In this document: piece after piece, positions 45,713-53,932 of the stretch
Layout of the letters: each line of letters begins with the position of its first letter
How positions within the stretch are numbered: the stretch's first letter is position 1
Notes under the pieces: generated by a model
Database searches by the model: none
Seen by the model: only the letters and a program-made list of their open reading frames with translations
Told to the model about the DNA's origin: nothing
Translations under genes and position numbers: made by a program
Source: Kosakonia sacchari
Lineage (GTDB): Bacteria > Pseudomonadota > Gammaproteobacteria > Enterobacterales > Enterobacteriaceae
Direction: 5' to 3'
Assembly: GCA_900109485.1 (NCBI GenBank)
Contig: FOAY01000014.1
Location: 93,163-157,162, forward strand
DNA: 64,000 bases

Positions 45713-45763
45713 TTGCACTTCGCAGTGCAACCGCCAATTGCACTGCACTGTGCAGTGCAATTG
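45713..45763. promoter_or_regulatory. Two tandem palindromic operators for the TetR protein
   Basis: TTGCACTTCGCAGTGCAA (45713-45730) has perfect 7-base arms. CAATTGCACTGCAC-T-GTGCAGTGCAATTG (45735-45763) has perfect 14-base arms about a single T. Both contain the half-site TTGCACT/AGTGCAA, lie in the divergent tetR-cyclase promoter region and have 22 bases between centres, so TetR dimers could sit on adjacent faces two turns apart. Confidence 0.85.
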
Positions 45764-45780
45764 ATAAAAAGTCAAATACA

Positions 45781-46392
45781 ATGGTGAAAAAAAACACTAT
45801 GGCAACACCGTCTGCTGAAAAAATTCTGGATTCGGCCGTGAACGTCCTGCTGACGCAGGGCTACGACGCGGCAAGCATGGATGACATCGCTGCGGGCGCC
45901 GGGGTATCCCGCCGCACCTTGTTCAATCAGTTTTCAACGAAGGAAGTGTTGTTCGAACAGGCTATTGAGTATTTCTGGTCACGTTTACCCGTTGTACAAC
46001 TCTCTACCACGCAGGAAGCCATGGCCGATCCGCAAACGGGATTGATGCAAATTGGCCTGGCCATCGCGGATTTCTGGGCGGCGGATACCTCCATAAAACT
46101 CGCCCGGATGATTGTTCGCGAGAGCGAACGTTTTCCCTCTCTGGCCAAAAACTATCTGGAGTTAGGTAAAGTGCCCGCCCTGGGTTCGCTCATTCGTTAC
46201 CTTGCCCAGCAGAACGCCGCCGGTCATCTGAAAATGGAAGATACGGATCTGGCAGCCCGTCAGTTCGTAGGAATGATTAATGAGCCTCTGGTGTGGTTTC
46301 GTGTATTAGGGCTTAAGGATGAAGCGAATATCACTCAACGCGAGCGGGTGGTACAGGAAGCGGTCAGGACGTTTTTAAGCCGCTATGCTTAA
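45781..46392 (+). CDS. TetR-family repressor of the esterase operon
   Basis: 203 residues from the ATG at 45781; an alternative Met six codons later is possible. The N-terminal helix-turn-helix (AASMDDIAAGAGVSRRTLFN, QFSTKEVLFEQAI) is followed by a helical ligand domain with TetR_C pattern. Its start lies 18 bases after a 29-base operator, consistent with autoregulation. It is divergent from the cyclase-esterase-CMD operon and is the evident regulator of it. Confidence 0.91.
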   Translation: MVKKNTMATPSAEKILDSAVNVLLTQGYDAASMDDIAAGAGVSRRTLFNQFSTKEVLFEQAIEYFWSRLPVVQLSTTQEAMADPQTGLMQIGLAIADFWAADTSIKLARMIVRESERFPSLAKNYLELGKVPALGSLIRYLAQQNAAGHLKMEDTDLAARQFVGMINEPLVWFRVLGLKDEANITQRERVVQEAVRTFLSRYA

Positions 46393-46531
46393 GCCACACG
46401 CCGCTTATCTTTATCTATCCACGGAGAGCGGGCACGCAGCTATGCTCCCATTCCAGGTAGTAAGCCCCTGTTCGCTAAGCCGGTTCACTCCTTTCAAGCT
46501 AAGTTTGTTATGAGCCACCCCATTACTTTAA

Positions 46532-46577
46532 TAGAAGCAGACATGTTCAATGTCTGCTCGTGGCACAGGGCTGCTGT
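46532..46577. repeat. Dispersed repeat, copy F (partial)
   Basis: GCAGACATGTTCAATGTCTGC is a palindrome followed by TCGTGGCACAGGGCTGC, a decayed first half of the repeat family. It lies downstream of the recombinase pseudogene's stop. Confidence 0.4.
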
Positions 46578-46593
46578 TGCAGCCCTGACAACC

Positions 46594-47195
46594 TTAGACT
46601 TCGATCGATTCAGAGATCTCTAATGCATCATCGACTTCAATGCCCAGATAACGGACTGTGCTTTCCAGTTTCTTATGGCCCAACAGAAGTTGGATCACCC
46701 GGAGATTCTTGGTTTTCTTGTAGATTAGGTAAGGTTTTGTTCTTCTCATGGAATGTGTGCTGTAAAGCGAATCTTCGAGACCAAGCTTTTCTACCCACCC
46801 ATGAAAAATTCGGTTGTATTGCCGGGTTGATATGGGCTGGTTAGTTCCGACTCGAGACCGAAACAAGAAGTCTTTACTATGCAAATTGCCAAGCTTTATC
46901 AATGCAGCAACAGCTTCTCTTGTCCCTTTGGTTACTCAAATTGCACAGGGCTACCGGTTTTCTGTTGCAACACCGTAGCTCTGCTTGAAACAGAGCTACC
47001 ATATGCAACATCAGATACTTTGAGTTTGAGCAGATCACAGCCTCGTAGCTTACTGTCCAAGGCCATATTGAACAGAGCTAAATCGCGCGTTTTACCTTCT
47101 AGTTCAAGTCGGATTCGTATCCCCCAGATATGAGATATCTGAAGTGGTCTTTTTTGGCCGATGATACGGTCTTTGTTCCACGGTGACGTGTTCAT
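46594..47195 (-). pseudogene. Small tyrosine recombinase, frameshifted
   Basis: Two frames together encode about 200 residues, FimB size. The first part (MNTSPWNKDRIIGQKRPL... LDSKLRGCDLLKLKVSDVA) stops at GSPVQFE*; the second continues from TKGTREAVAALIKLG and holds the catalytic HSMRRTKPYLIYK, LLGHKKLESTVRYLG. The join reads GAGTAACC; one missing base (as in GAGGTAACC) explains the break near 46934. The catalytic His-x-x-Arg, the second His and Tyr are intact. Start ATG at 47195 with GGAGATTTGAGT upstream. The start codon lies inside a 15-base inverted repeat. Confidence 0.85.
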
Positions 47196-47231
47196 ACTCA
47201 AATCTCCTGCAATGTGGGAGATTTGAGTATG
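47193..47231. repeat. 15-bp perfect inverted repeat over the recombinase start
   Basis: CATACTCAAATCTCC (47193-47207) and GGAGATTTGAGTATG (47217-47231) are exact inverse copies with a 9-base spacer TGCAATGTG. Each arm carries a ribosome site and an ATG, pointing outward in both directions. It may be a recombination site or an mRNA hairpin that hides the recombinase start. Confidence 0.8.
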
Positions 47232-47233
47232 GT

Positions 47234-47260
47234 TGTCCCTAATGAGCGAGGAACGGACAT
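47234..47260. repeat. Dispersed repeat, copy G (half element)
   Basis: GTCCCTAATGAGCGAGGAACGGACAT (approximately) is the second palindrome of the repeat family without the first. It directly abuts the inverted repeat at 47193-47231. Confidence 0.5.
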
Positions 47261-47346
47261 TGCCAGTAGCATTCTATGTAAACTGAACGGGAAGCACCTG
47301 CATTTTTGCCCCAACGCCTGTTGAGGCCAGTAAGCAGAGCTTTCTT

Positions 47347-48258
47347 TTACAGCATCGGTGGTGTCGTGCCGGTCAGCGATTCGGCTATCTGCCACAGACG
47401 TACCGGATCCGTGCGTCTTGCTGATTTTGGTTGTTTGACAAGATGTGGTTCGCCGAAGAGCAGAAAGCGCGGGCCGTAAAATTCTCCCTGGTTCACATCA
47501 GGATCAACAGCAGCCCTCAGTAGTGAATCTGTAGCCCGTACCACACTCACCGAGGGTACGAGAGCAAACATCAATTTTCTATGGTGCGATCCCGTGCCCA
47601 TGTTTGGTCCACTAATCTGCAGGTTGGTGCGTGTGTGTCCCGGATGCGCACTCGTACTGATCAGTGGCCAGCCCCGTTCATGTGCGATCTCGGCCAACTG
47701 ATTTGCGAATAACAGGCAGGCCAGCTTGGATTGCGCGTACCCAGCGATAGGCTTGTATGATTTTTCACTTTGCAGATCATCAAAATTAATTTTTCCCGTC
47801 ATTGCGGCACTGCTTGTCATCGTCGTTACACGGGGGGATGCCGATTCAAGCAGGAGAGGTAACAGGAGATTCGTCAGCGTAAAGTGACCAAGAAAATTCG
47901 TAGCAAATTGCAGCTCGAAACCATCGGTGCTGATCCGGCGCTCCGGAGGAGCCATGATGCCCGCATTGTTGACAAGCAGATCAACAGGACGTCCTTCACT
48001 GAGCATCTGTTGACTGAAAGCGCGCACACTTGCCAGATTTGAGAGATCCAGAATACGAACCTCAAGCGACGCACCGGGGACTTCACTGCAAATGCTCCGG
48101 CGAGCCTCCTCACCTTTAGACTCACTGCGCACCGCCATAATGACGTCGGCTCCGGCCGCCGCCAGCCGTTTCGACGCCTCCCTTCCGGTTCCACTATTTG
48201 CGCCAGTAATGATAATTGTGCGGCCCCGTTGATTGCGAACTCTATACACCTGTCCCAT
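47347..48258 (-). CDS. Short-chain dehydrogenase (retinol-dehydrogenase-like)
   Basis: 303 residues. Cofactor loop TGANSGTGREA (about 18-28), LVNNAGIM, catalytic Ser region TMTSSAA and YAQSKLA with Tyr/Lys, plus SAHPGHTRTNL. The C-terminal extension matches the RDH/WW-type SDRs that act on hydrophobic carbonyls. The start is uncertain because AGGAG sits directly against the ATG. An AraC regulator gene upstream on the same strand is the likely control. Confidence 0.88.
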   Translation of the reverse strand: MGQVYRVRNQRGRTIIITGANSGTGREASKRLAAAGADVIMAVRSESKGEEARRSICSEVPGASLEVRILDLSNLASVRAFSQQMLSEGRPVDLLVNNAGIMAPPERRISTDGFELQFATNFLGHFTLTNLLLPLLLESASPRVTTMTSSAAMTGKINFDDLQSEKSYKPIAGYAQSKLACLLFANQLAEIAHERGWPLISTSAHPGHTRTNLQISGPNMGTGSHHRKLMFALVPSVSVVRATDSLLRAAVDPDVNQGEFYGPRFLLFGEPHLVKQPKSARRTDPVRLWQIAESLTGTTPPML

Positions 48259-48293
48259 CTCCTGTAGATTGATTTCAGCAGGCCTGCGGCCAC

Positions 48294-48545
48294 TCAGGCG
48301 TAACGACCCGGGTTCGGTTTTGCCTTCACATCAATATACTCAGTGCAGGACGCCTCCACTCTAGCAATCGGCGCCATATGTAATGCAATTTGCGCCAGCG
48401 CGTTCGTGAACTTTCTCTCCAGTCGGAAGAAAAGCAGGGATGATTTTCTGTCCTGTTCAGTCAGTACCCAGGTCAGGATGAGCGAGGCCCGGTTGCTCTT
48501 ACTTGCGGGTGCGAATACATAGAGGTCCGGACTTAGCGAACACAA
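48294..48545 (-). CDS. Hypothetical short ORF, possible C-terminal fragment
   Basis: 83 codons from a TTG, with reasonable protein-like composition (LILTWVLTEQDRKSSLLFF, RLERKFTNALAQIALHM) and no recognised family. No good ribosome site. It could be the tail of a truncated gene between the AraC and SDR genes, or chance. Apart from it the 48259-48616 gap shows nothing. Confidence 0.3.
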   Translation of the reverse strand: MCSLSPDLYVFAPASKSNRASLILTWVLTEQDRKSSLLFFRLERKFTNALAQIALHMAPIARVEASCTEYIDVKAKPNPGRYA

Positions 48546-48616
48546 TGTTGGCGCAGGTTCCCAGGCCTACGGTACTTTCCGTTGGCTTTGAGTAAATGGA
48601 TAAAGTGTGCCCGGCC

Positions 48617-49627
48617 TCATCGTAAACGCATAACATGACGGATGCTGTCCGGTGTTTGCCCCGTCCAGTCCTGAAATGCCCGATAGAAGGAATTCGGATC
48701 AGCAAAACCCAGCAGGAACGCGATTTCCCCACCTGACATTGTGGTATTAATCAGATAATGGCGGGCCAGGCTCTCCCGTGTCGCATTAACCAGAATGCGG
48801 AAATTTGCTCCCTCGTCTGTAAGACGGCGCTGTAGCGTGCGTTGGCTCAGTCCCAGGCGGGTTGCAGCATTCTTTATTGTGGCCGCGTTACCAGGTAGCA
48901 GCTCCAGCAGGACGGCCCGGACACGTTCTGCCGTTGTAGCGGTTGCTTCCAGCTCACTTAGCCTCTGTCGGAGATCAGGCTCAAATACGCGCCACATACC
49001 TTCACTGACGGTAAGAAACGGCCTCAACGCATCCTCAGCGGTGAATGTGATGGAAGGCACGGTTCCGTTTGTGATGCAGGTACCGAAGAATTTCTCATAG
49101 TGTCGGACATGGGCTTGAGGAAGACTGTTCGGCAGTACCACACGGCGTGCGCGGACAGGCTCGCGGGTTGCGAGTCGGGCAAACCACAAAAAAAAGACGA
49201 TTTCCGCAATTTGTAGCGACAGGGGGGCATCGGCCTGTAGCGTCAGCCAGCGAGGAGATACCGTCAGTTCTCCCTCTCGCCCCACATCCAGTATCAGGTC
49301 CATGGGGCAAACAAGTTTTTTGTATGTGGCGAGGCGCTGTGTTGCCTGTATAAGGTTAGGACTGCAAAGGGCGGCAAACAGTGGCGGGCTGAAAGATTCA
49401 GTCGTCAGGGTTTCGATAATACGCAAGGGAAACATCACGTCACCTGACTCAGCTTCCAGCGCGCGCCAGAAGCGAAAATAGTCTTGCGTAGAAAGGGACT
49501 GTTTTCCTCTGGAGAGTAAGTCTTCCGGGAGTGCGGCCCGACGTAAAACGTGCGCAGGCCGGAGGCCCAGGTCTTTCAGTAAAGCCTGCCAGCCGACATC
49601 CACCGGAAAGGTTGCGCTCTGAACCAT
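48617..49627 (-). CDS. AraC-family regulator (OruR/ArgR-like, arabinose-binding-type N domain)
   Basis: 336 residues from the ATG at 49627 (GGAGATTTG upstream). A long N-terminal ligand domain (about 15-205) of the Arabinose_bd type is followed by the double helix-turn-helix (about 235-330): IKNAATRLGLSQRTLQRRLT and IAFLLGFADPNSFYRAFQDW. It precedes the SDR gene on the same strand and presumably regulates it. The effector is unknown. Confidence 0.88.
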   Translation of the reverse strand: MVQSATFPVDVGWQALLKDLGLRPAHVLRRAALPEDLLSRGKQSLSTQDYFRFWRALEAESGDVMFPLRIIETLTTESFSPPLFAALCSPNLIQATQRLATYKKLVCPMDLILDVGREGELTVSPRWLTLQADAPLSLQIAEIVFFLWFARLATREPVRARRVVLPNSLPQAHVRHYEKFFGTCITNGTVPSITFTAEDALRPFLTVSEGMWRVFEPDLRQRLSELEATATTAERVRAVLLELLPGNAATIKNAATRLGLSQRTLQRRLTDEGANFRILVNATRESLARHYLINTTMSGGEIAFLLGFADPNSFYRAFQDWTGQTPDSIRHVMRLR

Positions 49628-50134
49628 CAAATCTCCGTCGTCATTTTCTGGTGTGAATGACCAGGGGTATTTAAGAAAGTTACTGCAACAGCAATCTACC
49701 CGACACGTAGCTACCCCATCGCACGCCAGGTTTTTAGTTTCATAAGGTTACGCCGCCTTCAGCACTTATATCCCGGTCATGATTTCCGCGACTCTTTTTG
49801 CTCTGTCAGGTTTAATGAAAGGCGTGGCAAACCCTCGTTTTATCACAAAGAGCCCAATCCCCGGAATGATTGAAAGTGCCAATGTCCGCCGCTGGCACTC
49901 AGCAGACGTTCGTTGAATTTACATGCTGTACACAGAAAGTTTTGGAAGGGCATAAAATGAGAAGGGGCCAGCAGGGTTTTTAAGTATATGGCTACGCGTG
50001 ATGAACAAAAACCTCGAAAACTGTGGGCACCTAGTATTCACTGCTTATATCTACTGTAGGTAGTATTGTAGGTTTAAATTATAAATTAATAAATATCTAT
50101 ATTAATCAATCATTAAATACCAATGCATCATCGT
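49628..50134. other. Gene-free junction region with weak repeat copy H
   Basis: About 507 bases. AATGTCCGCCGCTGGCACTC at 49881-49900, with AGCAGACGTT after it, resembles the first half of the dispersed repeat. From 50040 to 50120 the DNA is very A/T-rich. No gene, tRNA or clear attachment duplication was recognised; it may contain the original attachment end of the integrase-borne element. Confidence 0.35.
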
Positions 50135-51068
50135 TTACGAAACATCAGCACTGCTGTCAGTGGTGCTTACCCATCCATCAAGCTTATCAGCCCATTCCTG
50201 CATCATTACTTTGCGTTCATCAAGATAAGTCGCGTGGTTATATGTGCGGCGAACATTATTGGTATCAGCATGGGCAAGCTGAGCTTCGATAGCATCAGGT
50301 CGATAGCCCATCTCGTTTAACCGCGTGCTGCCTGTGGTTCGGGTTGCATGTGGGCTGTAAGTTCCACTCCAGCCGAGGCTTTTAAGTAGCTGACGCAGCG
50401 AGTGTGATGTCATCGGGCCACGCGGGTTATCACGGCCCGGAAAGAGATGGTGTCGATGCCCGGTTAATCCTTGTAACGTTCTGAGCATGCTGACGGCTTG
50501 GGAGGGAAGGGGAATAACATGCTCTCTACGGGCTTTCATGCGCGTTGCCGGAATGGTCCACAGCCCGTTATCAAGATCGAATTCTGCCCATTCTGCTTCG
50601 GTAACTTCAGCTGGTCGCGCCAGCGTCCACCACATTAGCCTCATGCAATAGTTAACCTGATATGAACCGCGGCTGTTATCAAAACAGCCTAATAGCTTCC
50701 CAATTTGCTGTGGATTTAATGCCTGTTTGTGCTGTGTCTTATTCGCCGGAAGCGCCTTGCGTACAGGCCAGACAGGATCGCTGTCAGCTCTAAGCGTTGC
50801 CACTGCCAACTCGAGAACCGATGAAATGGTGCGGCGGGCTTCAGCGGCAACGGATGGAGCGCCGCGCTTATTTCTCGCGAGCTTCGGCAAGTTTGACCGT
50901 CGGATACTCGTCCAGCGCAAACATGCTGGATTTACCGTTGAGTTTAAACCGATAGCGCCATGCCTTTTTGCCATTGGGTTTCACTTCGAGGTAGAGACCA
51001 TTAAAGTCATTGAGTCGATAGAGTTTTTCTTTCGGCCTGGCAGTGCGGCATTGCGTATCAGTGAGCAT
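50135..51068 (-). pseudogene. P4-type tyrosine integrase with internal deletion
   Basis: The N-terminal arm-binding domain (51068-50868: MLTDTQCRTARPKEKLYRLN, YLEVKPNGKKAWRYRFKLNG) runs to VKLAEAREK and stops. Sequence continues in another frame with KRGAPSVAAEARRTISSVLE and the whole catalytic domain: RPAEVTEAEW (Arg), YSPHATRTTGSTRLNEMG (His-x-x-Arg), LAHADTNNVRRTYNHATY (Tyr). About 90-100 residues that should lie between, the core-binding domain start, are missing and the frame is lost at the join near 50870-50890. Intact relatives are about 400 residues. It marks the edge of an acquired block against ychF. Confidence 0.88.
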
Positions 51069-51186
51069 AGCAGGTCCTTGCCTGTTTCTTATACCGCTAT
51101 TGCACGCACCTAAAATGAAGATGGAAACGGAGCGTGCTCATTTCTGGCCGCGCCGTAGTGAAATTTCGTGAGACGCATGAAAAGAA

Positions 51187-51212
51187 AAAATCCACGCAAC
51201 GGCGTGGATTTT
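51187..51212. terminator. Terminator after ychF
   Basis: AAAATCCACGC-AACG-GCGTGGATTTT: perfect 11-base arms with A- and T-ends, about 55 bases after the ychF stop. Confidence 0.88.
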
Positions 51213-51269
51213 CGGGGGATTGTTGATGAACACGCGATGCGTGAGATCGCATGAAACAACAGAAGCGAT

Positions 51270-52361
51270 TTAGACGTTGAACAGGAAGTTCATCACATCG
51301 CCATCTTTAACGATGTACTCTTTGCCTTCTGCGCGCATTTTGCCGGCTTCTTTCGCGCCTTGCTCGCCTTTGTAAGCAATAAAGTCTTCATAAGCGATGG
51401 TTTGCGCGCGGATAAAGCCTTTTTCGAAGTCGGTGTGGATTTTACCGGCGGCCTGCGGAGCCGTTGCGCCAACCGGAATTGTCCAGGCGCGAACTTCTTT
51501 CACCCCGGCGGTGAAGTAGGTTTGCAGGTTCAGCAGGGCATAACCAGCGCGGATCACGCGGTTCAGGCCCGGTTCTTCAAGACCCAGTTCGGCCATGAAC
51601 TCATCACGCTCTTCGTCATCCAGCTCGGCGATATCCGCTTCAACCGCAGCACAAACCGGTACTACCACAGAACCTTCTTTTTCTGCGATGGCGCGAACCT
51701 GGTCCAGATACGGGTTGTTTTCGAAACCGTCTTCATTGACGTTAGCGATGTACATGGTCGGTTTCAGCGTCAGGAAGCTCAGGTAACGAATCGCTTCTTT
51801 CTCTTCTTTGCTCAGATCCAGCGCGCGCAGCATACCGGCGTTTTCCAGCTGCGGCAGGCATTTTTCCAGCGCGGCCAACTCAACTTTCGCGTCTTTATCG
51901 CCGCCTTTTGCTTTCTTGGACACGCGATGAATCGCGCGCTCGCAGGTTTCCAGATCGGACAGCGCCAGTTCGGTGTTGATAACGTCGATATCTTCCGCCG
52001 GGTCAACTTTACCGGCAACGTGGATGATGTTGTCGTTTTCAAAGCAGCGTACGACATGGCCGATGGCTTCGGTTTCGCGGATGTTGGTCAGGAACTGGTT
52101 GCCCAGGCCTTCACCTTTGGACGCGCCTTTTACCAGACCGGCGATATCAACAAATTCCATCGTGGTCGGCAGAATGCGCTGAGGCTTAACGATTTCCGCA
52201 AGTTTGTCCAGACGCGGATCGGGCATCGGTACGACACCGGTGTTCGGCTCAATAGTACAGAAGGGGAAGTTTGCCGCTTCAATACCTGCTTTGGTGAGCG
52301 CGTTGAACAGGGTGGATTTACCTACGTTGGGCAGACCAACGATACCGCATTTGAATCCCAT
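51270..52361 (-). CDS. ychF: YchF, ribosome-associated ATPase of the Obg family
   Basis: 363 residues, as in E. coli. The P-loop [14 protein letters not shown] (7-20) is of Obg type; the NKxD-like region has [10 protein letters not shown], which favours ATP over GTP. The coiled-coil insertion (about 135-205) and C-terminal TGS domain (about 278-363, with [20 protein letters not shown]) are intact. It binds the ribosome and negatively influences oxidative-stress resistance. Follows pth, 126 bases downstream, as is usual in the order pth-ychF. Confidence 0.97.
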   Translation of the reverse strand: MGFKCGIVGLPNVGKSTLFNALTKAGIEAANFPFCTIEPNTGVVPMPDPRLDKLAEIVKPQRILPTTMEFVDIAGLVKGASKGEGLGNQFLTNIRETEAIGHVVRCFENDNIIHVAGKVDPAEDIDVINTELALSDLETCERAIHRVSKKAKGGDKDAKVELAALEKCLPQLENAGMLRALDLSKEEKEAIRYLSFLTLKPTMYIANVNEDGFENNPYLDQVRAIAEKEGSVVVPVCAAVEADIAELDDEERDEFMAELGLEEPGLNRVIRAGYALLNLQTYFTAGVKEVRAWTIPVGATAPQAAGKIHTDFEKGFIRAQTIAYEDFIAYKGEQGAKEAGKMRAEGKEYIVKDGDVMNFLFNV

Positions 52362-52487
52362 GATGTAATTACCTTAATCTCTTGATAATCAACCCGTTGA
52401 GTAAAACGGATTGTAGAAAAGTGAATAACTTTGCCTATTATACACGTAACCGATGTAACGCGCGGCAAAATTGCCGTTGCAGTGGGG

Positions 52488-53072
52488 TTATTGTGCCTTA
52501 AAGGCGTGCAGGCGATTGGTGGCTTTGGTTAAACCGTCCTTCAGCCAGATCTCTGTACAACGTGCCGCTTCGTCAACGGCTTCATCGATCAGCTTCTGTT
52601 CAGAAACCGGCGGTTTGCCCAGTACAAAACCGACAACTTTGTTTTTATCCCCCGGATGGCCGATACCCACGCGCAAACGGTGAAAATTGGGGTTATTCCC
52701 CAGTTTACTGATGATGTCTTTCAGGCCGTTATGGCCGCCGTGGCCGCCGCCCAGTTTGAACTTCGCCACGCCTGGCGGCAGATCCAGCTCATCATGCGCG
52801 ACAAGGATTTCATCCGGGTTGATGCGATAAAAAGTCGCCATCGCCGCCACCGCTTTGCCGCTCAGGTTCATAAAGGTGGTCGGCACCAGCAGACGCACAT
52901 CTTCGCCCGCCAGATTAATGCGTGAGGTATAACCGAAGAATTTCGGTTCATCGCGCAGCGGTGCGCGCGCGCGCTCTGCCAGTAAATCGACATACCAGGC
53001 GCCCGCATTGTGGCGTGTCGCAGCGTATTCAGCGCCAGGGTTCGCCAGCCCGACAATCAGTTTAATCGTCAC
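52488..53072 (-). CDS. pth: Peptidyl-tRNA hydrolase
   Basis: 194 residues from a GTG start, as in E. coli. Motifs: [20 protein letters not shown] with catalytic His, [18 protein letters not shown] (Asp) and [12 protein letters not shown]. It releases tRNA from peptidyl-tRNA that dropped off ribosomes and is essential. The reading frame is complete and followed by ychF. Confidence 0.97.
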   Translation of the reverse strand: MTIKLIVGLANPGAEYAATRHNAGAWYVDLLAERARAPLRDEPKFFGYTSRINLAGEDVRLLVPTTFMNLSGKAVAAMATFYRINPDEILVAHDELDLPPGVAKFKLGGGHGGHNGLKDIISKLGNNPNFHRLRVGIGHPGDKNKVVGFVLGKPPVSEQKLIDEAVDEAARCTEIWLKDGLTKATNRLHAFKAQ

Positions 53073-53343
53073 TTTTTATTCCTGACCAGGTCAATATCCG
53101 GCGCGTAGTTTACGTTGTGCGGGGCGCGATGACAAAATTCTCACGGCATCAGGTGAAAAATGATAATGATTGCTCACCTCAATCATTCGAAATTCAAGCA
53201 GTTCAATCGTTTATTTGTAAATTTTTGTTAGTCAAACATATGTAATTGTGATCGTGCCCGCAACCGCCAAAAAGAGCGCTGTCTATACTTTGTTCACAAG
53301 GATTGGGGTTTTCCCATCCAACCCATCGTTCCGGAGGTGACAT
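53073..53343. promoter_or_regulatory. Divergent pth-ychH promoter region
   Basis: 271 bases, A/T-rich between 53150 and 53260, with TGTGATCGTG near 53248, a half-site-like word for CRP, known to control ychH in E. coli. GGAGGTGACAT precedes ychH. Confidence 0.4.
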
Positions 53344-53619
53344 ATGAAACGCAAAAACGCTTCGTTACTCGGCAATGCGCTCATGGGGTTGGGGTTGGTA
53401 GTGATGGTTGTCGGTGTTGGTTACTCTATTTTAAACCAGCTTCCGCAGCTTAACCTGCCGCAATTTTTTGCGCACGGCGCGGTACTGAGTATCTTCCTCG
53501 GAGCTGTTCTCTGGCTCGCAGGCGCCCGCGTAGGAGGCCATGAGCAGGTGTGCGATAAATACTGGTGGGTTCGCCACTATGACAAACGCTGCCGCCGTGA
53601 CCGGCAACATCACAGCTAA
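53344..53619 (+). CDS. ychH: YchH, stress-related inner-membrane protein
   Basis: 91 residues with two membrane helices (about 10-30, ALMGLGLVVMVVGVGYSILN, and 42-62, HGAVLSIFLGAVLWLAGARV) and a Cys/His-containing tail. Matches YchH, a stress-induced protein of enterobacteria linked to biofilm and general resistance. Strong GGAGGTGA upstream. Confidence 0.93.
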   Translation: MKRKNASLLGNALMGLGLVVMVVGVGYSILNQLPQLNLPQFFAHGAVLSIFLGAVLWLAGARVGGHEQVCDKYWWVRHYDKRCRRDRQHHS

Positions 53620-53633
53620 AGACGAATTTTTCG

Positions 53634-53663
53634 AAAACGGCTCCTGATCGAGCCGTTTTTTTT
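53634..53663. terminator. Terminator after ychH
   Basis: AAAACGGCTC-CTGATC-GAGCCGTTTTTTTT: strong stem and long T-run, 15 bases after the ychH stop. Confidence 0.93.
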
Positions 53664-53932
53664 GTGTTCTGTTTGACCCTCACGTAACGTCAGGCCTGAA
53701 AGTCCGGTCTGTGGAGAAGAGGGGGAAGCCATGTTGATTCAGGTTGGAGCGTTGTCGCGGCGGGCGGGAATGGCGCTGTTCCAGTTTTACGCCGGAACGG
53801 ATGCGCAAACGCAGCAAACGTTTCACACTGCGATGCGGCAGGAACAAGGGGACATGGATGACGCCCGAAGTGCTGCAATGGCTACAACGGGCGATAGAGG
53901 TGATGATGCGGAATCGCTATTCCGCATCCGGT
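53664..53932. other. Region between ychH terminator and dauA stop
   Basis: About 270 bases. Overlapping frames are open in several directions (for example 53731-53964 on the plus strand), and MTPEVLQWLQRAIEVMMRNR at 53858 is protein-like, but none has a known family. No function is assigned. Confidence 0.25.

Noticed and set aside
24942..49910. Dispersed palindromes as a CRISPR array
   Set aside because: Copies are kilobases apart, degenerate and without regular spacers; no cas genes are present.
50135..51270. tRNA gene as the attachment site of the P4-type integrase
   Set aside because: No cloverleaf or tRNA-like sequence was found between the integrase pseudogene and ychF.
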